Positions 1 to 6,236 of a stretch of 21,997 nucleotides of DNA are shown one piece after another. Below the pieces are notes generated by a model that searched no databases, was not told the origin of the DNA, and saw only the letters and a list, made by a program, of their open reading frames with translations. Positions within the stretch are counted from its first letter, which is position 1. The number at the start of each line of letters is the position of its first letter. A program made the position numbers and the translations under genes. Source of the stretch: JAZDOK01 sp043798715 (GTDB lineage: Bacteria; Vulcanimicrobiota; JAZDOK01); NCBI GenBank assembly GCA_043798715.1, contig JAZDOK010000081.1:1-21997 (forward strand), given 5' to 3'.

Positions 1-37
1 GGTCTCTCCGCTAGTAAAAATTAAGGCCAGCTCTTTG

Positions 38-80
38 AAAAAGAAAAAAATCAGGGTTTAACCCTGATTTTTTTCTTTTT
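38..80. terminator. Perfect palindrome, bidirectional intrinsic terminator
   Basis: Positions 38-58 and 60-80 are exact reverse complements around a single central T at 59. The stem core is ATCAGGGTT with its complement, flanked by A-rich sequence on the left and a T-run with one C on the right. A GC core followed by a T-tract on either strand is the pattern of a rho-independent terminator that can work in both directions. It probably ends a transcript that enters from the left and isolates the small gene that follows. Confidence 0.8.
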
Positions 81-162
81 GACTTTCCCTGTTGAGAGGG
101 AATGCGTCCCGCCGGGAAGAACAAAAGAGGATCAGAAAAGCTCTCTTAAGGAGGAACAAATC

Positions 163-375
163 ATGAAACAAGATCTATACCTCAAGGTCGTCCTGACGGT
201 GATAGCCGTGGCCCTGGCCCTCATGGCCCTGAATCCCTGGATTGCTCCCAGGCCGGCTGTGGCGCAGTCTTCAAACCCTGTCGCAGTCAATTACATAAGC
301 CCCCAGGCTGTCGGAGACCTGGTGCAGGGACTCAACACCCACGGAGGCCTCCCCGTAAAAATTCTTTCAAAGTAG
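163..375 (+). CDS. Small exported or membrane-anchored protein, function unknown
   Basis: This 70-residue protein has a Lys-containing N-terminus, a hydrophobic stretch at about residues 8-28 and an Ala-Val-Ala site at 32-34 that would suit signal peptidase I cleavage before Q35. The mature part would be only about 36 residues, without cysteines. The start is fixed by TTAAGGAGG at 146-154, eight bases before the ATG; a longer in-frame reading from 79 would begin inside the terminator and lacks such a site. It sits just downstream of the terminator and is not closely joined to another gene. I do not recognise a characterised family. Short proteins opening with a similar DLYLKVVLT-type sequence feel familiar from environmental bacteria, but that is recollection, not evidence of function. 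Confidence 0.7.
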   Translation: MKQDLYLKVVLTVIAVALALMALNPWIAPRPAVAQSSNPVAVNYISPQAVGDLVQGLNTHGGLPVKILSK

Positions 376-443
376 CCCGCAGTCACCATGCGGCATGGCG
401 CCGAGTACCTCGTTGTGGGCCGAGTAACCGCAACGCGATATAC

Positions 444-472
444 TTGCGTTTAGTAGCGCTATATGATATAAT
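444..472 (+). promoter_or_regulatory. Sigma70-type promoter of the first DUF4143 ATPase (near-leaderless)
   Basis: TTGCGT at 444-449 and TATAAT at 467-472 are separated by exactly 17 bp. The -10 is a perfect consensus. The ATPase ATG begins at 481, nine bases after the -10, so transcription should start 1-3 nt before the start codon and there is no Shine-Dalgarno. TTGCGTT (444-450) and AACGGCAA (473-480) form an imperfect inverted repeat with one extra base, at the -35 and just before the ATG. A related direct copy, AACCGCAA, lies at 426-433. Confidence 0.7.
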
Positions 473-480
473 AACGGCAA

Positions 481-1632
481 ATGGTACAGCGGCAATTCTG
501 GCTCAATAAAATCGAAAATGCCTGGCAGAATCGCTCGGTGCTCTGGCTTTCAGGCGTTCGACGGGTCGGAAAAACCTGTTTGTGCCAATCCCTTTCAGGG
601 ATGGAATACTTCGACTGCGAGCTGCCCCGCGTCAGGCGGATCCTGGAGGATCCGCAGGCGTTTCTGGACGAGGTGCGCGGACGCCGAATCGTCCTGGATG
701 AAATTCACCGGCTGAAAAATCCCTCGGAACTCTTGAAAATCGCCGCCGACCATTATCCCGACACCCGCATCCTGGCCACGGGTTCCTCCACGCTTGGAGC
801 CTCACGCAAGTTCGCGGATACACTGACCGGCCGCAAGGCCGAGTTGTGGCTGACCCCCATGATTTCAGATGATCTGGAGGACTTTGGAAAGAAAAACCTT
901 CGCTGGCGTTTTCTGCGCGGTGGTCTCCCCCCGTTTTTTTTGGCGGAAAAACTCCCTGAAAGAGATTTTCAGGAATGGATGGATTCCTACTGGGCAAAAG
1001 ACATCCAGGAGCTTTTCCTCCTGGAACGCCGTGATTCATTCCAGAGGTTTCTCGAACTGCTCATGGCCCAGAGCGGCGGAATATTTGAGGCCACGAAATT
1101 TTCCCGCCCCTGCGAAGTCAGCCGGGGTACGATCGCCAACTACCTGAGAGCCCTGGAAGCGACTTTCGTGGTTCATGTCATCCGTCCTTTTTCAACTCAC
1201 CGCCCGACGGAGATCGTTTCAGCACCGAAGGTTTATGCTTTCGACACCGGTTTTGTCTGTTACCATCGGGGGTGGCACGAATTGCGCCGCGAGGACATGG
1301 GGATTCTCTGGGAGCACTATGTACTGAACGAATTTCAGGCCCGGGCCCAGACGCGGCAGATTCTCTACTGGCGGGATAAACGCGGGCACGAAGTTGACTT
1401 TGTGCTTGCCGGGAGGGGGGATAACCCTGCCGGCATCGAATGCAAGTGGTCGGCCGATGATTTTGATCCGGCAAATATGATGGCCTTCCACCGGCAGTAT
1501 CCGCAGGCAAAACTCCTGGTCATCGCCCAGGACGTCGAACAACCATTTTCCAGGAAGTATGGTGATGTTTCGATAAAATTCATCGGCTTGTCCGGCGGCC
1601 TCTCAGAGATTCACTGGCAAGGCGCTCCATAA
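481..1632 (+). CDS. AAA family ATPase with DUF4143 C-terminal region (first copy)
   Basis: This 383-residue protein has the organisation of the AAA_14/DUF4143 family: a P-loop ATPase, a winged-helix-like middle and a C-terminal domain resembling the PD-(D/E)XK nuclease fold. The Walker A motif GVRRVGKT is at residues 25-32, Walker B VLDEIH at 71-76, a sensor-like TGSS at 100-103 and a Ser/Gly-Arg segment near 110-118. A conserved RGGLPP turn is at 146-151. In the C-terminal part E279, D306 (within EVDF) and E320-x-K322 could form a nuclease-like site. The length fits the family. The biological role of the family is poorly defined; it is often annotated simply as ATP-binding protein. It stands alone, running convergently toward the glycosyltransferase gene, with a near-leaderless promoter of its own. 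It is a paralogue, not a recent copy, of the protein at 6231-7385. Confidence 0.9.
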   Translation: MVQRQFWLNKIENAWQNRSVLWLSGVRRVGKTCLCQSLSGMEYFDCELPRVRRILEDPQAFLDEVRGRRIVLDEIHRLKNPSELLKIAADHYPDTRILATGSSTLGASRKFADTLTGRKAELWLTPMISDDLEDFGKKNLRWRFLRGGLPPFFLAEKLPERDFQEWMDSYWAKDIQELFLLERRDSFQRFLELLMAQSGGIFEATKFSRPCEVSRGTIANYLRALEATFVVHVIRPFSTHRPTEIVSAPKVYAFDTGFVCYHRGWHELRREDMGILWEHYVLNEFQARAQTRQILYWRDKRGHEVDFVLAGRGDNPAGIECKWSADDFDPANMMAFHRQYPQAKLLVIAQDVEQPFSRKYGDVSIKFIGLSGGLSEIHWQGAP

Positions 1633-1690
1633 CGGGTGCAGCCCGCGCGTGACCTTACGAGGCGCGGAATGACTGAAAGAGAAAATTGAA

Positions 1691-1720
1691 AAATTAGAGC
1701 AATAAGTCAAGGTCTGACCC
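1691..1720. repeat. Possible dispersed-repeat remnant at the end of the glycosyltransferase gene
   Basis: The segment AATAAGTCAAGGTCTGACCC (1701-1720) with its AT-rich lead-in resembles a short sequence I recall from many unrelated bacterial genomes, often close to REP-type transposase genes. I cannot verify this here. On the minus strand it supplies the last residues (GSDLDLLL) and the stop codon of the glycosyltransferase, so the reading frame seems to end inside the repeat. Confidence 0.4.
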
Positions 1721-3358
1721 TGGTCTCCTGGTCTCACTGGTCTCAAAAAGATAGACTTTTTCCCTGAGAAGCGAAGGGTTGGCCGTCATGAGCGCCTTCA
1801 GGATTTCCTGTGTCGAGAGGCGCTCCTTCCATTTTTCCCACGAATACCTCTCCGCCAGGGACAGGGTGAGGTCCGGCACATCCTTCCTGAATGACTCCAG
1901 GTTGGTTTCGGAGACGATCACGTTCCCGCCGTCCTTCAGTACCTTCTGCATCTCCTCCGCAGTCTGGAGCTGAACCGCCCTGCGATCTATAAAGTATGAG
2001 AAGGAATAGATCTGTGTCTTGACCACGCCCAGTGGAATCTGTGTGCCGCTGAGGCGATCTATGGCTCCCTGCGGGAAGAGATCGTAGGTGAAATAGGGCC
2101 CGGCCAGCGTAAGAAAGAAAATCAGGGCGGCATAGGACATTATCGCCTGCGGGAGGGCGGATCTGAACAGGAAGACTATGAGTAAAACCAAGACTGCTAA
2201 GGCCGCCAGGAGGAGCAGAAAGGGAGTAAGAGAAGAAGATAACCTCATGAGGAGGGGGATCACGGCGGCGATGATTATGAAAATAACGGCGGTCAGGGAC
2301 ATACCCGCCCTGAAAATCTTATGCTCCCTGGCCTCTTTCCACAGACCGGCGATGAGCAGGGCGGCGGCGGGAACGGCCGGAATCAGGTAATGTTTGAGCT
2401 TGGTCGCGGGCAGAAGAAAAACCAGAACCGTGCACAGGAGCCAGAGAAGAGGCAGCGCATAGCCGGGCTCCATGAACCTTTTGCGGAAGAAAACCAGTAC
2501 CAGCGCGGCCAGAAAAAGGAGCGACCAGGGAAAGATGTGCTGGAGATAATAGGGCAGAAACTCCATGACCGTGTAATGAATGTCGGCGAATTTCCCTAAA
2601 TTTTCCCTCACGACGAAGAAGTCGTACCAGAGTTTAAAGCGGCCGGTCAAATACATCGCCAGCGGCCAGAGGGCGGAAAAAAAGAGCCCCAATCCCATGC
2701 CCCCCAGCGCCCCGGGCTTAACAAAAGTCTTCCACCCCCGGTAACAGGTGAGGAATAAAGCCGCGATCAGAAACAGTATGATGGAGGAGACCGGTCCCTT
2801 GACGAGGGCCGAGGCCCCCGCCGTGCTCCAGAATAAAAAGGCGAAGAGAGGCGATTTTTCACTGAAAGCCCTGTAGAAAAAATAGATTGCGAGCGCAAAA
2901 AAACACATCAAGGGAAGGTCCAGCATGCCGGTTTTTCCGTAGATGATGAAACCGAAAGAAGTGGCCGTCAGAAGTCCGGCCACAAAGGCCGCCTGGACTC
3001 CGTAGAGCTTCTTCCCAAGCTGATAAACGATGAAGACTGTCAGAAGAGCCGTAACGGCCACGGAGAGCCTGGCCACGACCAGACCGGGACCGAAAAGCGC
3101 AAAAAAGCTCATCATGAGCCAGTAAATAAAAGGAGGTTTATAGAGAGCCGGCTCCTGAAGCCAGATGGGAAGCCATAGTTCCCGGCTCTGGAACATCTCC
3201 TTTGCGATCTTGATGTAGAGGTACTCGTCGTCGCAGTGGAACTCGCGCGTATTCCAGATGTTGATCAGGAGCAGCGCCGCCGTCGTCAGCAGCAGAACAA
3301 CGAGATAATAAAACTCGGTGCGCTCCTTTTTTCGTTCAGTTTTATCGGTATTTTTCAT
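1694..3358 (-). CDS. GT39/ArnT-like integral membrane glycosyltransferase
   Basis: This 554-residue polytopic membrane protein resembles the PMT/ArnT group of GT-C glycosyltransferases, which use polyprenyl-phosphate sugars and transfer the sugar on the periplasmic side. After a charged N-terminus and a first membrane segment (about 16-35) comes an acidic first loop, HCDDEYLY, at 41-48; an Asp/Glu pair here is the catalytic signature of the family. A KPPFIYW motif follows at about 74-80, and many further hydrophobic segments run to about residue 420, then a soluble tail. The acceptor (lipid A, other lipid or protein) cannot be told from sequence. It is last in the operon, 14 bp after dapB, with only a weak Shine-Dalgarno. 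Its extreme C-terminus is low-complexity and seems to read into a repeat, so the original end may have been replaced. Confidence 0.85.
   Translation of the reverse strand: MKNTDKTERKKERTEFYYLVVLLLTTAALLLINIWNTREFHCDDEYLYIKIAKEMFQSRELWLPIWLQEPALYKPPFIYWLMMSFFALFGPGLVVARLSVAVTALLTVFIVYQLGKKLYGVQAAFVAGLLTATSFGFIIYGKTGMLDLPLMCFFALAIYFFYRAFSEKSPLFAFLFWSTAGASALVKGPVSSIILFLIAALFLTCYRGWKTFVKPGALGGMGLGLFFSALWPLAMYLTGRFKLWYDFFVVRENLGKFADIHYTVMEFLPYYLQHIFPWSLLFLAALVLVFFRKRFMEPGYALPLLWLLCTVLVFLLPATKLKHYLIPAVPAAALLIAGLWKEAREHKIFRAGMSLTAVIFIIIAAVIPLLMRLSSSLTPFLLLLAALAVLVLLIVFLFRSALPQAIMSYAALIFFLTLAGPYFTYDLFPQGAIDRLSGTQIPLGVVKTQIYSFSYFIDRRAVQLQTAEEMQKVLKDGGNVIVSETNLESFRKDVPDLTLSLAERYSWEKWKERLSTQEILKALMTANPSLLREKVYLFETSETRRPGSDLDLLL
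1720..1744. repeat. Three near-tandem CTGGTCTC octamers
   Basis: CTGGTCTC occurs at 1720-1727, 1728-1735 and 1737-1744; the first two abut and the third follows one extra base. Read on the minus strand they encode the repetitive ETSETRRP stretch near the C-terminus of the glycosyltransferase. The array adjoins the possible dispersed repeat and may be a slippage product at its border. Confidence 0.7.
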
Positions 3359-3372
3359 CTTATTATAATTTA

Positions 3373-4173
3373 CTAGACAAGAAGGTTTTCAAGCCCGATC
3401 GTCAGGCCCTGGAGCTGAGAAACCCTGCAAACCGCCAGCAGAATGCCCTCCATGAAGGAGACCCGGCTTATGGAGTCATGACGGAGCATCAGCGTCTCCC
3501 CTTCCCGCCCGAAGATAACTTCCTGATGGGCCAGAAGACCCGGCAGGCGGACGCTGTGAATATGTATTCCGCCGGATGTCCCTCCGCGGCACTGGGGAAG
3601 TTTTTCCAGGTCGGACGGCGTCTCGTCAAAGCGCTCCCTCTCCCCAAGCATCATTTCCGCGGTTCTGAGCGCCGTTCCGGACGGGAAATCCAGCTTTTTT
3701 TCGTGGTGCAGCTCGATAATCTCGGCGGCCGGGAAATAGCGCGAGGCAAGGGCGGAAAACTTCATCATCAAAACCGCGCCCATGGAAAAATTGGGAGCGA
3801 TGAGGGCGGGAGTCGCGGTTCTTTGGCATGCCTCCCGGATGCGAAGGATGTCCCCCTCACCGATGCCGGTCGTTCCGGATACGACGGGGATTCTCCGTGA
3901 GAGACAAGCCAGGATGTTGGAAGGTGCGGTCTTCCCGGTTGTAAATTCGACGGCGGCGTCGAAGGAGGCGCCCTCAAGAGTTTTATCCAGGCTTCCCGAA
4001 ACAGCGACTCCGGCGATTTTCCCGGCGGCCACCTCACCGATATCCACCCCGGAGAAGCTGCCCAAGTCAACCGCACCGGCCAGTACCATGTCCTCCCGCT
4101 TAAGGAGGGTCCGCACCACTTCCTGCCCCATCCGCCCGCAGGCGCCGATAACCAGGATCTTCAGGGACTTCAT
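3373..4173 (-). CDS. dapB: 4-hydroxy-tetrahydrodipicolinate reductase
   Basis: DapB reduces 4-hydroxy-tetrahydrodipicolinate with NAD(P)H in the diaminopimelate/lysine pathway, in the cytoplasm. The 266-residue length is typical. A Rossmann nucleotide-binding motif GACGRMG is at residues 10-16. The active-site segment ELHHEKKLDFPSGTA covers about 154-168, with the H156/H157 pair and K160 in the positions of the catalytic His and Lys, and the GGTSGGIHIHSVRLPG stretch follows. The start has AAGGAGG about seven bases upstream, and this site overlaps the stop codon of the membrane-protein gene before it, so translation is probably coupled. No other lysine genes are in the window. Confidence 0.96.
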   Translation of the reverse strand: MKSLKILVIGACGRMGQEVVRTLLKREDMVLAGAVDLGSFSGVDIGEVAAGKIAGVAVSGSLDKTLEGASFDAAVEFTTGKTAPSNILACLSRRIPVVSGTTGIGEGDILRIREACQRTATPALIAPNFSMGAVLMMKFSALASRYFPAAEIIELHHEKKLDFPSGTALRTAEMMLGERERFDETPSDLEKLPQCRGGTSGGIHIHSVRLPGLLAHQEVIFGREGETLMLRHDSISRVSFMEGILLAVCRVSQLQGLTIGLENLLV

Positions 4174-4185
4174 CCCGTTTCCTCC

Positions 4186-4611
4186 TTAAAGAACCATGTC
4201 GTGGTGCTTGGGGATAGCCCTGGCGACGGCGGACGAGATCGAGGTATTGATGAAGGTGACCGCCAGCGCGGAAACTATAAAGGTGATGAACCCGCATAAA
4301 ACGGTGTAGATTGTTGAATAAAGAGCCCTCATGCCGGGATCCACTCTCTGCCTGGGGATATACTTGTGCACCAGCAGCCACAGTTTTTTAAAGGGAGGAA
4401 GAAGGTAAAACCACTTCTGAAAAAAGAAGCTCATCAGAAGAAGCAGAATGAGAAAAAGGAAAACCGAAAGCCCGGCCGAGTTGTTCCAGGCCGCCTTCAC
4501 GACATATTCCCTGGTATAGTGTTTAAGAAGCTCACAACACTTTTTCCGGGTCATGAGCTGCACCAGAATGATGATAATAACAATGCCGATGATCGTGACT
4601 GCGGTACTCAT
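4186..4611 (-). CDS. Small membrane protein of unknown function
   Basis: This 141-residue protein has three clear hydrophobic segments: about 5-19, 47-64 and 100-121. Between the first two lies a basic, cysteine-pair segment (RKKCCELLKHYTREY, about 22-36), and a charged amphipathic stretch follows the second. I do not recognise the family. The start codon overlaps the M16 peptidase stop by four bases (ATGA), and the stop overlaps the dapB ribosome-binding site, so it is firmly inside the operon and is probably translated by coupling from the peptidase. The position suggests a membrane partner of the peptidase or of the glycosyltransferase downstream, but nothing in the sequence proves this. 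Confidence 0.8.
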   Translation of the reverse strand: MSTAVTIIGIVIIIILVQLMTRKKCCELLKHYTREYVVKAAWNNSAGLSVFLFLILLLLMSFFFQKWFYLLPPFKKLWLLVHKYIPRQRVDPGMRALYSTIYTVLCGFITFIVSALAVTFINTSISSAVARAIPKHHDMVL

Positions 4612-5915
4612 CTGAGCTTCCCTCTTAGAATTTCAGATTCGTTCTCGCTGACAGGCCCCAGAACCGCGAGGGAAAAAGCCTCGGGACGGAGGAGTCTGGC
4701 AGCCAGCCCGTTGACGCCCTCCACGGTGACAGCCATGATTTTTTCGATGACCTCTTCGTGAGGAATGAGGCGCCCATGGTAGCTCTCGGACTTGGCCAGG
4801 CGGACCATGCGGTTGGTTGTGCTCTCCAGGGCCAGGTAGATCGCCCCCTTGATGTGCTCCTTGGCACGGACGAGTTCCTCCGCGGTGACTCCCCGGGTAC
4901 GGATGTCATCCAGTATGGAAAGGATGAGGTCCATCACTGCCGAGAGGTTCCCGTTGGAGGTCCCGGCGAAGACCCCGAAAAGGCCGGCGTGGCCGAAGGA
5001 ATTGAGAAATGTGCAGACCGTATAGACCAGGCCGCGCTTCTCCCGGATCTCCTGGAAAAGCCGGGAACTCATGCTCCCGCCCAGTATGCTGTCCAGAACC
5101 AGGAGCTTGTACTTGTCCTCATCCCGCTGAGAAAGGCCGTTGCCCCCCAGGCAAAGATATATCTGCTCACAGTCCTTATGGCGGATTATATGATTCACGG
5201 CGGACTCGGGGGTGCTCACCTTGAGATCCAGCGATGACTTTTTCAGGTGGCCGAAAAGACGCGAAACCTGCTCCACCACGGATTCATGTGTAAGATGGCC
5301 GGCGGCGGCGATGATGATGTTCTCCGGCGTATACCTCTCCGCCATGAAATCCAGGAAGTTCTCACGCGACATTCCCCGGATGACCTCCTGGGTCCCGAGG
5401 GTGGAGCGGCCGAGAGCGTGATCTCCCCATACCGAGCGGGTGAACATGTCGAAGATTACATCGTCGGGCGAATCCTCGTACATCCGAATCTCATCGAGGA
5501 TGACGTTTTTCTCCCGATCGAGTTCCTTAGGATCAAACAGCGACGTCTGAAACATCTCAGCCAGCATGTCGATGGCCAGCGGAATATGCTGATCGACGAC
5601 CCGGGCATAATAACAGGTCTGCTCTTTCTCGGTAAAGGCGTTCAGGTGCCCCCCCACTCCATCCATGAGTTCGGCTATTTCGGTGGCGGTGTGGCGTTCG
5701 GTCCCCTTGAACAGCATGTGCTCGATGAAGTGGCAAATCCCGTTGTTTTTCTCATCCTCGATCATGGAGCCGACGTTGACCCACAGGCCGATCGAAGCGG
5801 ACTTGAAGGGAGTCAACTCCTCGGTGATCACCCTCAGCCCGTTATCCAGTACCGTCTTTTTATAGGTGTTCTCGGGGATTTCCCACTGAGTGCCTGTCTT
5901 TGAAATATGCTTCAT
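4608..5915 (-). CDS. M16 family zinc metallopeptidase (processing-peptidase-like)
   Basis: This 435-residue protein belongs to the M16B (pitrilysin/mitochondrial processing peptidase beta-like) family. The inverted zinc motif HFIEH is at residues 62-66 (H62, E65, H66), and the third zinc ligand is E142 in LDEIRMYEDSPDD, 76 residues downstream as expected. A second, catalytically inactive half contains the LLVLDSILGGSMSSRLFQ and REKRGLVYT segments typical of the family. There is no signal peptide, so it is probably cytoplasmic. AGGAAAGG lies upstream of the ATG. It heads the operon and diverges from the second DUF4143 ATPase. In many bacteria a gene of this type lies near dapB or polynucleotide phosphorylase; here dapB is two genes on. 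Confidence 0.95.
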   Translation of the reverse strand: MKHISKTGTQWEIPENTYKKTVLDNGLRVITEELTPFKSASIGLWVNVGSMIEDEKNNGICHFIEHMLFKGTERHTATEIAELMDGVGGHLNAFTEKEQTCYYARVVDQHIPLAIDMLAEMFQTSLFDPKELDREKNVILDEIRMYEDSPDDVIFDMFTRSVWGDHALGRSTLGTQEVIRGMSRENFLDFMAERYTPENIIIAAAGHLTHESVVEQVSRLFGHLKKSSLDLKVSTPESAVNHIIRHKDCEQIYLCLGGNGLSQRDEDKYKLLVLDSILGGSMSSRLFQEIREKRGLVYTVCTFLNSFGHAGLFGVFAGTSNGNLSAVMDLILSILDDIRTRGVTAEELVRAKEHIKGAIYLALESTTNRMVRLAKSESYHGRLIPHEEVIEKIMAVTVEGVNGLAARLLRPEAFSLAVLGPVSENESEILRGKLR

Positions 5916-6187
5916 TTATGCGGCCTTTCCTGATTGCATTAGCAGCACAAAACCCCGTTTTGAATCATTATTTCGATCCGAAATCCATCTCTCTTCACAC
6001 ATCACGGAATCTCCTTGATTTTTCTTCGGTCTTTCTCCCATGCTATGACCTGTCCGAAATATTCGTTCTATAAGTCCCCTTTTCCTTCGGGAGATCAGGC
6101 GCAGGAAGTTGGATGAACGCAGTGCTGCTTTTTTGTTCCTGCAGATTATATAGAAATAGATGGGATAAGGAGGATCTGACTCAATTT
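5916..6187. other. Divergent intergenic region
   Basis: About 270 bp separate the M16 operon from the regulatory region of the second ATPase. I see no RNA gene, no intrinsic terminator and no convincing -35/-10 pair for the leftward operon. An AAGGAGG at 6167-6173 looks like a ribosome-binding site but has no start codon at usable distance. TCCGAAAT occurs twice here (about 5978 and 6054), without a clear role. Confidence 0.5.
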
Positions 6188-6236
6188 TTTCATGCTTGAA
6201 ATTTACCTGGCAGAGTGGTATAATTCAAGCATGAAA
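6188..6236. promoter_or_regulatory. Perfect 13-bp inverted repeat framing the second ATPase promoter
   Basis: TTTCATGCTTGAA (6188-6200) and TTCAAGCATGAAA (6224-6236) are exact reverse complements separated by 23 bp. The left arm covers most of the -35; the right arm runs from the last base of the -10 through the start codon. A protein binding both arms would cover the whole promoter, so this looks like an operator, possibly for autoregulation. Which protein binds is unknown. Confidence 0.65.
6196..6224 (+). promoter_or_regulatory. Sigma70-type promoter of the second DUF4143 ATPase (leaderless)
   Basis: TTGAAA (6196-6201) and TATAAT (6219-6224) are 17 bp apart, a near-perfect pair. The A of the ATG at 6231 is the seventh base after the -10, which is where transcription is expected to begin. 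The transcript should therefore be leaderless. Confidence 0.8.

Noticed and set aside
1633..1680. GC-rich partial dyad between the first ATPase and the glycosyltransferase as a terminator
   Set aside because: The pairing (CGCG with CGCG) is short and no T-run follows on either strand.
5247..5903. Open frame on the + strand opposite the M16 peptidase
   Set aside because: It is antisense to a peptidase with intact zinc motif and has no family features of its own.
6192..6230. Upstream ATG (6192) as start of the second ATPase
   Set aside because: It lies inside the promoter and in the left arm of the dyad, so the predicted transcript would not contain it; AAGGAGG at 6167-6173 is too far away to support it.
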